Positions 46,558-58,900 of a stretch of 64,000 nucleotides of DNA are shown in pieces. This stretch comes from Drosophila persimilis. Its lineage: Eukaryota > Arthropoda > Insecta > Diptera > Drosophilidae. Location: positions 372,001-436,000 of the forward strand of contig NW_020825361.1 in the NCBI RefSeq assembly GCF_003286085.1. The letters run 5' to 3'. The notes under the pieces were generated by a model, which ran no database searches, was not told the origin of the DNA, and saw only the letters and a program-made list of their open reading frames with translations. Within the stretch, counting starts at the first letter, position 1; each line of letters opens with the position of its first letter. A program made the position numbers and the translations under genes.

Positions 46558-48460
46558 TATTTTTTATGCAAACAGGAGAGAACGAGAGTGAGTGCACTTC
46601 CCATCTTCCGTTTCGCTCCTTTCATTAGTTGACTATAATTTATTAATTTACATGCGTCCTTTGCATACGCACGCCATAAGGGTACGGGTAAGGGTGCATC
46701 CCGCGGGAGAGAGGGATAGGGTAGGGTAGGCACTCGGGTCACCAACCAGCGGCCGCATCTTCAGGGTAACTCCATGGCCAGACCTCGAATGACCCGCCAC
46801 TCTATCTGATGCCATCCCATCCCATCTGCATCCACATCCGTATTGTCAATTCCAAAATAATTTCGCACCCCATTCCTTGGTTTTTTTCAGGGTTCACAGC
46901 TTTCCTTTCCCCTGATTCAGATTGGGTTCACAGGTCACAACGCTTCATAAAAAACGAGACACTCACGGTCTGTGTGATTCGATTTTCATATTTATGCATA
47001 ATTTTTTGGGATGCAAGGGAAATATAATATTATGTTGACCAGCCAGCATACTGTAGCATATTGTAATGTCATAAAAGGTCAAAGGTAGAACTACTTGAAT
47101 AATTGTTGTATTATTGGGCCAACTCGGATCCATGCTGAAAGTGAAAGCTCACCAGAATGCTGCCAAATAAGCAATGAATGCTTCATGAATGCGCTTAATA
47201 CTTTCCTTAAAATCAGATCAGATCATCACTTTTCAGTTTGAACGCCTGTAAAATCTTTTAAAACGAATTAATGCTTGTGCATTTTTGTTGTATATTCCTT
47301 AACTATATAGAAATTAAGCACAACAATAATTACAATTAAAAAAGAACGGCTTCTTTAACAGTTTATATCATTTTCGAAAAAAGTCAAAGTCGCCACTTTA
47401 GTACAACGTTTTTTTTTAAGGATATTTATTTAGTGATTTAAAAGGTTCAATTAGGTAAGGACTAGGCCTGTCCTTATTTTTTGTTAGTCCTTTGAGATCT
47501 TTTCTGGTTTAAACACAATATATGTATATACAAAACTACCCTCCCTTCTTGGCAACTAATATTCATTAAATAGTTCTTTAAGGCATCTTAATAACCATAA
47601 TCTTCTTTCAATGTCTATCGGAAAACCTTCATTAGTTAACTTTCCGCCATTTCCCCCGCATTCTCTTTTGTTCAAGCAAATCCCATCAACTCTTTCCGTT
47701 CAATGAAATTTCGCCGACTTTTTGTGGTGTTCTATCCAGTCAATTGATTCGGAATGACCAAATCGTTTGACTCCACAGCTATTTCATTAGTTTCTTCTGC
47801 TATTTGGGTTTGAGTTTTGAGTTTTCGGCTTTCGGCTTGTGTTTGGCATTTCCCCTGGCATTGTTTTTCCTCACATTCGGTCCGAAACAGCAATTAAGGT
47901 GTAGATCCGCAAAAGGATCAATTGTTGGACACTTGGTCGCTGTGGTTTTTATTCTTCCCTTCCCTTACCTTCCCATCTCTACTTCGTTTTCTATTTTGGG
48001 TTTTTTTGATTTTGCCGTCAGTAATTAGAAGGGAACCCTCGGCCCTTCCGACATGGTGCGGAAGAGCCGTGAGCTAAGCAATTTTCGCTCATCAACGCTC
48101 TTCATTGAACAGCATTCGACGCTCCCCGAATCGGTCGAAAGATGGAGAGGGACAGGAGATTAGGGCCAATGTCCTGGGAGGAGCAGGAAGTGAGTGTACT
48201 GACCGCAGTCGACACGAAAAATGAATCGCCTGCCAAGTGCAATGATGAGACGACCGACCAACCTGCGATGTCCTGCTGCGTCCTGGTCCCACGTCCCAGG
48301 AACAATCTCAGGCCCCGTCAATGATGCCCATGCCCTTTGACCGCTCTGCACGCTTAACGGTACCAGATGGGCCTCAAACCCTCTACAATTGAGGCACAGG
48401 CATTCGCACAGGTAGAAAACCGTCTATTTCGGATTCAGATTTGGGTTCAAGCTCGGGCTC

Positions 48461-48598
48461 GGGTTCTGGTTCTGGTTCTGGTTCTTGGGTCCTGGCGCTG
48501 CTGCTGAGCTGTGATGTGTTTGTAAACACGCTGAAAATAGAATAATAGATCAAAGACAGATACAGACACAGCAATACGAATACGAATACGAATACGAA
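48461..48598. repeat. (GGTTCT)n and (ATACGA)n hexamer arrays
   Basis: GGTTCT hexamers at 48461-48488 and four ATACGA hexamers at 48572-48598. Confidence 0.9.
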
Positions 48599-49351
48599 CG
48601 CGATCAGCAGGCCCGACAACGGTACTGAGACAGAGATGGAGATACGGCCGGTGTTCTGGAGATCCTGCACCATGGCACTTGTGATGCGGGTGCGGGTGCG
48701 CATGTGCACGATCATTCCGCACTGGCCGCGACGGACTGTGGGAATCACCGGAAATCGCCGCATGGACCTGTCCATAATTTCCCCCCATCCGCTAGCGTTG
48801 CAATTGGAAATTTGTAACACACATGCTGCACGTCCCCGTCCACGTCCCAGTCCTTCATTGGCATTCCAGCCGCATGGCGTTTCCTCCCAATCAGTGGTGC
48901 ATCAGGTGTCTGTTCTTTTGGCCAAAGAGCGTTTGTTGATAATCATAATAATTCCCACGCAAGGGTCAAGCGGGTAATGGGGCAGACCCACGGATTTGAT
49001 GGGAGTTCCGTGGGGAGCTTAAGGATTTCCCGCTTTAGGAAATCAGGATATTTAAAGAATGAAATAAAAAATAATCGCATAATATTCTGCCGCACTTTCC
49101 ACTAAACTTTCTAAAACCCCTCTCAAACACATCCTCCAGCATCGGCAGGTCTCTCCGCTGAGATGCGTTTTGTCCTCGAACTTCCTACAGGTCTCTTCTG
49201 CCTCTCCCATGACCACTCTGACCCCTCCACCTCTCACCTCTAGTCCCTTCCATTTACAGTTATTCTGTGATTGAAAACAGCAGAAAAAGGATCTCAGTGC
49301 TTCAGTGGGGATCAGATCGCGGGGGTAGGGTATCTTTCATTGGCCTCAATA

Positions 49352-49400
49352 GGCGAATGGCGAAGATGAACGGCGAACAGCGAATGTCGAATGGCGAATA
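49352..49400. repeat. (GGCGAAN)n imperfect heptamer array
   Basis: About seven units of GGCGAAT/GGCGAAC/GTCGAAT. Confidence 0.8.
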
Positions 49401-49905
49401 GAAAAGGAAACTTAAGACGGTTGGATCGTTTTTATAGCGGTACCAACATCCTGCGCGGCGGATCCCCAGCGGATCGAAGAACGGACCCGCGCCGGACGTG
49501 GGACGATCTTGCATACTTGAGGAACAAATGCCTAGCGGTTTCTCTATTCTTCTCTTTTTGTTCTTTCTTTTTTACGTTTCTTTCTTTCGTTTTTTACAAA
49601 TATTATACAATGATCTAGGGTTTCCTAGATCCCTCACTCTCTCCACAAACTGCTCCATGGTTGAAGGTTGTATACATTTTCGCACGCCGTCCTTTCTTTA
49701 GGCCCCTCAAAAAATAATAGCAAAAAAGAAAAGGAAAATAAAAGGGAGGAGTAGGAGAAGAAAAAAAGGAGAGGGGCAAGCAGTGCCCACATGAAGATGC
49801 TCTGATCTGATGACGATCGTTTTTCAATGGCTTATCTTCTTATGGTGCAGATCCTCCGGTCCGTTGCCCAACGAAAATGTGATTGATTTTAATTGGGGAC
49901 CAGAC

Positions 49906-49926
49906 CAGCAGCAGCAGCAGCAGCAG
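49906..49926. repeat. (CAG)n array
   Basis: Seven triplets. Two GATCCTCG duplications follow at about 49953-49980. Confidence 0.9.
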
Positions 49927-50660
49927 GAGGACGTAATATTATTTGCCAAAGTGATCCTCGTAGATCCTCGGTGATCCTCGTATTCTGTTTGTTCTCGATC
50001 GACACACACATGCTGTGCACTAGTTGGATGAGATAGGATCTGGGGACATCTTCGGACCAGATTGCAATGTGTGCAAAATCCATTAGATATGTGAGATCGT
50101 TTCGATGGGATTATGAGCTCCTTCCCCTGCCTCTATCCCTCTCTTTTAGTAATCTATTTGCTTAAACTGCAAGATCTAAGGCTACCTAAGGGACTTTCCT
50201 TTTGGGCCACCGACTAATTGAGATTCCAATGTATTGTCTTTGAACATGATCCTCGGAGGTGGAGAAGGAGGATCATGTTGTGTCATTTACATGCTAACTT
50301 GGCCATGACACGATCACCAGAACATATTGGAGTATGTGTTCTTGATTTTGGAAGCTCTGGTAATTATTGATCTGGGTGAGAAATTGTTTTGCAGCTGTGA
50401 AGCTTTCTGTTTGAATTGGACAACACTGTCTGTGTCTGTTCTGTGTCCATCCATTCTCTGGCTGCATCCCTGGCCCCCTTTTTTGGAGCTGGAACACATA
50501 ATGTGACTGCTGTGAATTTCACGACTCGCCAGTTAGCTGCCTGTTACTCGTACTCTGTGCTGCTGCTGCCCTGCCATGAGAAAACCAAAGACGAAAAGAG
50601 GGAATAAAGTTCAAATTGCTTGAACTTTATGGTGTTCCAAATAGACCAAGTCTGGGAGCA

Positions 50661-50757
50661 GAGACCAGCGACCAGCGACCAGCAGAGACTGGACCAAGCC
50701 AATTCGCGATGAGGGCAATGGCGATGGCGGTGGCGAGGGCGAGGGCGAGGGCAGCTG
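50661..50757. repeat. (GACCAGC)n and (GGCGAG)n arrays
   Basis: Three GACCAGC heptamers at 50661-50684, then GGCGAT/GGCGGT/GGCGAG hexamers at 50714-50757. Confidence 0.85.
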
Positions 50758-50873
50758 GGCGGCAGGTTGTCCCTTTTTTGGCCAGGTCGGGATACGGTAA
50801 GCGGTACGAGGCCATTGTGGATGGAGATGGAGTGGACAAGCACCCAAGTGGCTGAGGCATGACCAGCGGTCAT

Positions 50874-51088
50874 GAATTGGAATTGGAATTGAAATTGGAA
50901 TCGTTCTATGACCAGTCCCCGGGCTTACTTCGGTTTTGGTTTTGGTTTTGGTTTAGCTGTTGGTTCGTTTCGGTCAGGCTTTTTTCCTTTTGCTTTTGCT
51001 TTTGTTTTGTTTTTTGTTTTGTTTTTGGGGTTGACTGAAAATTTGCCTGGCTCTTCTTCGCGCTGGCTGCTGCTGCTGCTGCTGCTGG
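50874..51088. repeat. Compound GGAATT, GGTTTT, TTTTGC and GCT arrays
   Basis: GGAATT at 50874-50900, GGTTTT at 50930-50953, TTTTGC/TTTTG at 50985-51027 and (GCT)n at 51065-51088 follow one another within about 215 bases. Confidence 0.9.
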
Positions 51089-51293
51089 CTTGGCAGGCGC
51101 TTTTCTCCCGGCCTCTCCCGGCAATCAAAAGTCAAAATCTTTTGCTGGCTAGCCGGCGAAAACGTGATGCAGTAGGAAATGCTGACGATGACTCTTTGGT
51201 CTCTTGCTCTTGGAGTCTCCCTCTAGCCTCTCTGATGCACATGATGGCATTTACCCACACAGCCAGACGAGAGGCTTGGACAGCCACCAGCCG

Positions 51294-51342
51294 TCTGACT
51301 GACTGACTGACTGACTGACTGACTGACTCTCTGACTGACTGA
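51294..51342. repeat. (CTGA)n tetranucleotide array
   Basis: About eight units, one CTCT interruption, then two or three further units. The reverse strand reads as Ser-Val-Arg-Glu type repeats. Confidence 0.95.
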
Positions 51343-51828
51343 GGAGCGTCTCTTAACATGGACTTGGCCAGGCATTAGCTAGCAAATGGCACAATTGCTT
51401 TTATTGGCTGGCAATGGCTATTGCATAGCTCTAGCTGTGGCTTTGGCTCTGTGGCTCTATGGCTCTATGGCGTTGAGTGCAGAAGCCGCTCCCGTTGACA
51501 ACTTAAAAATTATGAACATTTTGTGGGCTTGCCTGGCGTGTCTGGTGTGGCGGCTACAACAACAGGCCCAAGCTGCGCCTCTTCCAACTGATTTTGCCCC
51601 CGGGCCAGATGAGTCGTCCAATCGCTCCCACAATTCCGTATGCCTTCTGCTGTTCGAGTACGAGCTGTATGCTATATGCCCACGCTCTAGCGGCAGGCAG
51701 TCCGAGTCAAGTTCGCACTTGGAAGACAAATTGAGAGAGGCGGCATTAACAGGCACAGATACACAGATACAAGTTGCAGATGCAGATACTTCTTGTACAT
51801 TTCGCAGCTCTTTCTGGCTGTGCCGTGC

Positions 51829-51854
51829 TGTCTGTCTGTCTGTCTGTCTGTCTG
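51829..51854. repeat. (CTGT)n tetranucleotide array
   Basis: About six to seven pure units. Confidence 0.95.
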
Positions 51855-52138
51855 TATTTCTGGTTGCTGCTGCCTTTCTGGCTGTGGCCAAATGTGTCAA
51901 TTGCTCGGCTGGACATCCATTTGGTATTTATCTAGCTGAAGAGCCACAGACCCATCAGGGGGCTCCACTCTGCGCGGAGGGAGACTGGGTTGCTGGGTGG
52001 CTGGGAGGCTGGGAAACTCGTGAGTGAATCTCAGGCATACAATATTTTGACAATTCAAAGGATTCTTCACTCAGCAGCAGCAGCATCATCTGCAGCATCA
52101 GCTCACCTTTTGCTCACCGCTCAATGCTCGTGCAGTAT

Positions 52139-52187
52139 TGGAGCTGGAGCTGGAGCTGAGGTTGGAGCTGGAGCTGGAGCTGGAGTT
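52139..52187. repeat. (GGAGCT)n hexamer array
   Basis: About eight hexamers with one GAGGTT interruption. Confidence 0.95.
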
Positions 52188-52439
52188 TGTGATTGTGAAA
52201 CTGATTTTGTTGGCCCGGAGTCTGGGTCTGGTCTACGTCTATGTCTCTGGCGAGAGGTTTGTCGATTTGTTTTTGGCTGCTTGCTGCATGTGATTTTTTC
52301 GGCAGTGACTGGCATAAAAAATCCTTCGACCGCTTGCGGCTTGTGGCTTGCCGCTGCCTTTACCTTCTATTTTAAGAATTTTCGTTTGAAAACAATTTGG
52401 CAACGATCTCTTACCTTGGCACAATAACGTCGCCAGCCA

Positions 52440-52595
52440 AACAATCATCATCGTAGTCGTCATCATCATCATCTGCAGCATCAGCGATCATCATCGAATA
52501 TTCGACAGTTGCAACTTCAAACTCAACTTCAGCTCCAGCTCCAGCATCAGTTCCAGCATCAGCATCAGCATCAGCCTCATCATCAGGCATCGGCA
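52440..52595. repeat. CAT/CAG/CAGCTC trinucleotide-based low-complexity tract
   Basis: CATCAT, CAGCAT and CAGCTC units over about 150 bases, giving His/Gln/Ser-rich or Asp/Ala-rich peptides in the various frames. Confidence 0.85.
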
Positions 52596-55182
52596 TCAGG
52601 CATCGGCTTGCAGCTCGTTGGCTGGATGCTCATTTACATGCGCTCGCTCGCTCCACTCTTGAGGCCAAGACAGACTTTCGGCCACGTTAAGCCGAAAGTT
52701 CGGTTACATCTTGGGCAGTCATGATTATATCGTAGCTCGTCCCCTGTCCCGACTCCGACTCCGGCTACAGCTACAGCTACAACCGCCTAAAACACTCATC
52801 ATCATGTCGGACAAACAACCTTGTTGCCTCTTTGCTGTGGAGTGTACGTTTTGGGGTATGTCGAGCTCCCCAGCCCCCCCCTCCGAAAGGGGATTCCCTG
52901 CACCCTGTCATTGCTTCCTCGTGGCGCTAATGTGGCCGCCGTTGCAATTGCTTTGCCTGCCACAGCCACACAGCCACACAGCCACAGCTTGTGCTGCTCC
53001 ATTAAAGCCCAAGTCGGAGTCAGAGTCGTAGCCAAAGCCAAAAGCCTGGCCTGCCGCATATGACAGGCGATGCCGCTTCATGCCCGACCGACATGCAACC
53101 CAAAACCCGCAACAAGTGAGAACATTGCCGATAAAACGGGTATTGACCGGGAAGGTACCCTGGGATTGTATGTGCTCCTCAATCGAAGAATAACGTAGAT
53201 CGTATGTATAGAGGGATTCAAGTGTCATAAACTTTTACCAATGATGATAGTTACATATACTGTGAATGGATACACCCGACCCCAGAGCAGCAAGAGCTCC
53301 AAGAGCTTGATCCAACCTCCCCTTTGGCCCAAGCCAACCCTCGTGAGCTACTCCCTCCGTTTACAGGGTATCGAAGCAGTGCGCGAAATATCTCGACATG
53401 AATACAATCTTTTAATGATCGTGTGTAATTTACAAACATGTGGAGATGGCAAACTATTGCACGCTGCCACTGCCTTCATCGTCGAAGTTGGAGTTGAAGC
53501 TGAAGTTGGAGTTGGAGTCGTCCATCACCTGACCCCAACTCGACTCGCATACAATCACTCATTCAGCTGGGGACCTGAACGGGCTGCTGCTTCGACTTTC
53601 GGTTGCTTTGCACCTTGATTCGGTGCATCATTCACCCACTAACTGATGTCCGCTCCGACCGCTGCTCTGATCAGCTCCAGCTCCATCTCCATCTCCATCT
53701 GCATCTGCATCCCTACCGATGCATGGAATGGTCGCATTTCGCAAGACAGCAGCCACTGCCACAACAGCAACAACACAGCGAGGCGCTCGTTCACATGCCA
53801 CTCAAGAAGTCGTGGCACTGAATTCCCTTCCACCCCCACACCACCCACCAAATGGAGAGAGCCCACCACTCGCATTGGTAGCAGCATCACAGAGAGCAAC
53901 CGTAGAGAGACCGAAGATGGATTTGAACGTTTTTTGCAATTACAATAACTCAATTTGTACGGCCAGCAATCGTTTGTCAATTGCACTCGTACTCGCAGCA
54001 GTCTCTCTCTCTTTATTTCTCTCTGCGATCCCCAAGGATCTCAAGCGGAGTGTCCTCCCCTCGAGGAGGGATGTTTTTGGGTACATATATCCACAGATTT
54101 GACCTGGTATTTTCTGTTTCGTTTTCAATTAGCGAAGAGAAAGGCAAAGAGAAGGGTTCCACTTAGTGGAGTCCGACTGTGGTCCGCCACAGATTGATCA
54201 ATTAACAGCAAAAGACGATTGTTTAGTCGAGCAGCTAATCGAGTGAAATATTCGATACACTTATGGCATCAAAAGTGCTATCCAAAATAGGATTCAATTT
54301 TAATAGAATTCTGCGTTCTTAGCATCCCAGATACCACATCCCCCCATCGGCTGTTGCCTACCGTAAAGTTGGTAGTGTGTTGGTTGCTTACACACCGTAA
54401 ATGCCAGAAAGGGTTAAGCAAAACACGCAATGACGTCTCTTACCTTGCCACACGGACAGCACTGTGCCACCTACCAAATTCCAGTAGCCACTGACCGACT
54501 CCGACTGCGACTCTGATCGCAAACCGAATCTGAATCCGATGCGCTTTCGGCCTGGCCGTTGAACTAATTTAATCGACATTCGCACGGCCTCACGTAGATG
54601 GAGATGGGGCTGGAGATGGGACTGAAGGTGGGGGCTGGAGATGGAGCAGATGGGGGCAGTGGCTCGCTCGTAGTTTGTTTCCCCGTCCGATATTGTTAAT
54701 GCATTTGTATCGGATTGTACCGGCCATCGCGTATCTGTATCTGCTCGTAAGTATGACTGGGACGGGGACTGTGCTTAGGTTTTTAGTGTCTGGCGTTTAG
54801 CATTTTCAATTTACATATTACACGGCAAGTCAAACAAGAGGAAGATTTGTGACCGGTCTTCTTTCGGATTGGGCCCCTCCGAAAACACACAGAAACAAAA
54901 ACGAAACAATTTATTGTGACACGAGGTAATTGCCTGGGGCTGCATTGCCTCCTCCTTTACTGTTGCCTGCTCTTCTGCTCTTCTGCTCTTCTGCTGCCCC
55001 TGCTGCCGGTTGGCAACTGGCAACTTGCGACTCGATAAGGGCATTGTACCGGGGTCCAGCAATTCGAGCATCACTGTCTCATAATGGGAATTTACTAAGA
55101 CTAAGACCTAGACACGGGGGATACGGTCATCAAGGCGAAGATAGATCAAGAGGCCAGTTCAGTGCCAGCACGATGAAGAAGG

Positions 55183-55239
55183 CAGGCAGCAGGCAACAGG
55201 CAACAGGCAACAGGCAGCAGCAGCATCAGCATCAGCATA
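55183..55239. repeat. (GGCAACA)n heptamers with CAGCAT units
   Basis: Four GGCAACA/GGCAGCA heptamers followed by CAGCAGCATCAGCAT. Confidence 0.9.
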
Positions 55240-55377
55240 GGAAGAAGACTTGCAAGAACTTATTTGGTGTAACAATTATTTCGTGATTTAATTTCGACCT
55301 TTAGCGACCAATTTAATCGATCCCCACACAGAAGAGCCATATAGCTGCGAACCATTGTTGGCTGGCCAACAGCATTA

Positions 55378-55405
55378 CTGGCACTGGCACTGGCACTGGC
55401 ACTGA
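55378..55405. repeat. (CTGGCA)n hexamer array
   Basis: Four pure hexamers. A triplicated GTGGATA (55430-55450) and GCATGGG (55468-55490) follow. Confidence 0.9.
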
Positions 55406-56145
55406 GCTCCGGCTATGGCTTTTAGCTAGTGGATAGTGGATAGTGGATACTGCTGGATGGATGTGGCATGGGGCATGGGGCATGGGGCTAGTGGCTGGCG
55501 GAAACTGGGAGTGGGCAGCAGGCAGCAGTCAGCACTGGGAGCAACCTCAACGGCAGCAGAAGCAGCAGCAGCGGCAGCGGCAGCGGCAGTGGCGGCTGTT
55601 TTCAGCTAGCGGTTCGCCTTCATTGTTTTGCCCCTCAATTCGTGCGCGATATTCTGTGGCAAGCCTGTTGTGTGCAGCGCAGCCCACGGGGCAGGCTCTA
55701 CACTGACAGAAAATAAAGAAAATCCAAATATAAAGCAAGAAACCACGAATAATCTTTAGTATACGTTAGTCTTTAGGACTCTGAAATGTTGTTCATATTA
55801 TGAATAAATATTTTGGGGGCTATTTCATGTGCAAAACTCGACCTTCGATGTATCTTAAATATGGTAAGAGTATCTACATTTAACACAATATAAGGCCACA
55901 GGATGCAGTGCCACATTAAATCTAAGAACAAAATATGCATTCCAATATAGAGAAATTTAAATAAGGGATTAATGTTACCTCATTTTCTTTCAGTGTTGGG
56001 GCAGGCGGCAGGGCAGCGGTCGGCGATTGCAGTTGCAGTTGCAGTTGCCAAGAGGCAAGCTTGGACTTGGTCTACAACTAAGTAAGTTCCCACGTCTGCG
56101 CCGACGCTTGGGCTTTGCTTTGCTTTGCTTGGCTTTGGAGCAAGT

Positions 56146-56172
56146 GCTCGGCTCGGCTCGGCTCGGCTCGCT
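56146..56172. repeat. (GCTCG)n pentamer array
   Basis: Five pentamers in the CpG-rich segment, just after GCTTTGCTTTG repeats. Confidence 0.9.
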
Positions 56173-56431
56173 CTGCCCCACCACCCTATCCCTCCCCCAG
56201 TCTCTCTTCCTCTCTGTCCTTCTTTTGGGGCAACCGCGACAATGTCCCCAGAAGCGTTTCGAGCGAAAATTTAAATTTCGCACCGCGCCATCATCATCAT
56301 CGTGGGCCTGGGTCGTCTCTTTGTTTTGGCCACTGAGCGAGCGCGCTCCGACTGCTGTGGCTCTGTGGCTGGCTTAAAGCCTTAAAGTCATTTGCCTGCT
56401 GGCCGTCCTTAGTCGGGGGTCAGGTCTGCCA

Positions 56432-56480
56432 TAGTCTCAGTCTCTCAGTCTCTCAGTCTCTCAGTCTCTCCGTCTCAGTC
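56432..56480. repeat. (CAGTCTCT)n octamer array
   Basis: About five octamers. Confidence 0.9.
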
Positions 56481-57199
56481 GCTGTCTTGGTCAGTCCAAC
56501 ACGATTACTGGCCGCCTAATAATTGCCATTGATTTGGATCATGGGAGCAGTGCCTCGAACTGGTAGCTGAGGCTAAGGCGGAGGCTGCCGCTGTGGCTGT
56601 GGCTGTGGCAGTGGCCGGGCTTTGGCAGAAACTGCTCGCAATTTGTGAAATTACATAAATCAGCTTTTATTTATTTATACATTTGTTGAGTGGCAAAGCT
56701 GAGAGGGAGAACCGAAGTTCGATTGGGTTGGGGGCTTGGGTGTCGTGTTTCAGCTACCAACTATCGGTTTCCTGTGCCCATTTCCATTTCCATTTCCATT
56801 TCTAAGCGTATTCCCATTCCCATTCCCGCCATTGATTACTTATTTTCCCAAATAAATATGCATAGTAAATTGGTCGGTCTCCTCCGTGGCAAGAGGATCT
56901 CACTGCAACTGCAACTGCCACTGCATCTTCGGCTGCGGCTTCGGCTGCGGTTATCGAGCGGCCATCTCGGAGACCAGCCAACGGTGGCGATGTCTCTGCT
57001 GATCGCTAATCGATCGTCGGCCTACACTAAAACCAAATCGTATATAAATAATTGAAAAGAGATGGGCGTGTGGACTGTCGAGAGCCAGAGAGAAAGGCGG
57101 GAAAGAAGGGCAGCAAAGTATCGCTAAAGCGTGTCCCATCGGCAGTTTAATTAAGTTATTATCGGTCTGCCATAATCAGTGTACCATATTGGAGCTTCT

Positions 57200-57550
57200 A
57201 AAGAATACAGAGTAATCGAAAATTATTAATTACCGATTAAATACCGATTGGCTTAAATATTCCATGATGATCGATTTTATTATAATTACAGGATTATCGC
57301 AAATGATCGATTATCGATTAAAATCGTGTTCCAGACACTCATAATTCGTAAACTCAATTCCTTAGACACATTTTATTGCGATAATTGCGATAGTCCGATA
57401 ACTTTTTGTGGTACATTAAACGTTTTGTTAAAACAAATGATCCAAACTAACCCTAATATGATTACAATCATAGTATTTCCCTTAATTATGTTGCAATTAT
57501 AACAAATATATATATTTATCGATAAGCTTTAGCCGAATCGATAGTTATTG
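57200..57550. promoter_or_regulatory. ATCGAT/CGATA cluster with DRE, candidate insulator or promoter
   Basis: ATCGAT occurs at 57270, 57306, 57313, 57518 and 57537. The second, third and fourth are embedded in TTATCGATTA-like contexts, and TATCGATA at 57517-57524 is a perfect DRE. Three CGATA pentamers in direct orientation lie at 57379-57383, 57388-57392 and 57396-57400. DREF binds TATCGATA, BEAF-32 binds clustered CGATA as in scs', and Onecut/Cut homeodomains prefer ATCGAT. The surrounding DNA is AT-rich. Confidence 0.5.
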
Positions 57551-58593
57551 GTAGAGATTTATTGCCCTCCTTCTCGTTGTTCCCACATTTGTCACATTAA
57601 ATCGCCTACATTTAGCAATTAATCACTCACCTCGCATCGCTTTCAATTGACTAACCACATGCCCCACTCAATTTTAAGCCCCTCCGCTGACCACTTGGCG
57701 TCTCGTTTGGCTGGGAAAGGCCTTTCCAGCGGAGGAGGCACAGGTGGAGCAAAGCCCAGTAAAGGAGGAGGAGCTGCAGAGGTGGATTTATGGACTCGTA
57801 GTCGGAAGTGATTAGAGTGGTGTTGCCCCCTCTCCTTTGGTAGTGCGTCCAAGCTCTCCTGTCTGGGGTCTTCGTCCCTCTGTGTCCGTCCTGTTTGTCG
57901 TGTTCGATTGACACGTTCCAAGCGCGCCCCCCGATATCCCCAAACTGGAAATCGGGAGAGAGAGGGCAACGCAGAATGGGAATCGGGAATGCGAATGCGA
58001 ATGCTGGCAATGCGCAGACGCCAAATTCATTCATTGAAGTGGAGCTGATCCGAGCAGATCCCAGATGGAGATGGCTATGGAGATGGCGATGGAGCTGAGG
58101 ATGGAGTGTAGCCAGGCGATCTGCTGGAATCGTGTCTGTGCTGAAATTGAATGAGTTGTGCGCGTGAGCCACGATCAAGCGAAGGCTGCAAATGCAGATG
58201 GAGATGGAGCTGGAGACGAAGGATGGGGGATGCAGGTGGTGCAGCAGCAGAAGGAGGTGGTGGTGCGAATGCCGGTGCGGGTGGAAGATGCAGGCAGGAG
58301 GAGGCAGGCGACTGGAGACTGGAGACTGGAACTGGCAGCAACTGTAACCTGCAACTGCGTAGCGGTGTCGCCTCAAGCCTCCACAGTAGTGGCTGGATGC
58401 TAGATTGACTTGGACCCGAACCAGGGGCAGTAGTGCATAGTGGGTGCCCACTGTTCAATGGAGGATGGAGTATGAAGCGTGTGGCGCATGGTTCGATCCC
58501 GCTTGGGTTTTGGGTAATGAAGAATTATTGTGGCTCATTGTAAATGTCTCTAATTATGGTTCATTAATCAATAAAATGGTTTAAGTCGTTCGC

Positions 58594-58667
58594 TGGCTCT
58601 GGTCTCTGGTCGTAGGCCTGGTCTTTCCTGGTCTGTCCTGGTCTGCTCTGGCTCTGGCTCTGGTCTA
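58594..58667. repeat. CTGGTCT/CTGGCT imperfect array
   Basis: About ten CTGGTCT, CTGTCCTGGT and CTGGCT units. Confidence 0.8.
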
Positions 58668-58847
58668 TGGTTCCTCCTCTGCTCTGTGGTTACTCCGGTC
58701 TAACCCCTGGCTAAAATTATGTTTTTTAGAGTTGAGCACGCCGAGAGTGCTTTATGTTGCAGCCACATATATCGACATGTGTGTATGCATGTTAGGCCAA
58801 ATCGTGATATTTCTATAGTGGACACACGTTGCCCCCACTCTGACACA

Positions 58848-58900
58848 CTCTATCTCTCTCTCCTCTCTCCTCTCTCTTCTCTCTCTCGTTCTCACTCTCT
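58848..58900. repeat. Polypyrimidine CTCTC tract
   Basis: About 50 bases of CT, TCC and CTT units, a GAGAG tract on the minus strand. Confidence 0.9.

Larger units (their letters stand above)
41000..48000. other. Noncoding stretch, transition in repeat type
   Basis: No supported gene. AT-rich islands at 42470-43000, 45290-45560 and 46960-47700. A 273-codon minus-strand frame at 41497-42318 is contradicted by open plus-strand frames (84 and 156 codons) across most of its length and has no recognisable domain. A CGGTCACACA close to the M1BP motif lies near 46529. Confidence 0.65.
48000..57150. other. Noncoding stretch dominated by hexamer and triplet arrays
   Basis: No supported gene. A 60-codon ATG frame at 48142-48324 has unremarkable composition but three overlapping minus-strand frames of similar length. 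A 213-codon frame at 51386-52027 crosses (CTGT)n and CTATGG repeats. A GC-rich, CpG-bearing part at 56000-56360 includes GTAAGT at about 56079 but no identifiable exon. Confidence 0.65.

Noticed and set aside
48142..48324. 60-codon ATG frame in fair start context
   Set aside because: Three minus-strand frames of the same length overlap it, so the region is simply stop-poor. No family resemblance.
51386..52027. 213-codon plus frame
   Set aside because: Carried by CTATGG, CTGT and CTGG repeats, with a 147-codon frame open on the opposite strand.
58486..58510. GGTTCGATCCC resembling a tRNA T-loop
   Set aside because: The flanking bases do not pair into a T stem, and no A box, anticodon arm or acceptor stem lies upstream at tRNA distance.
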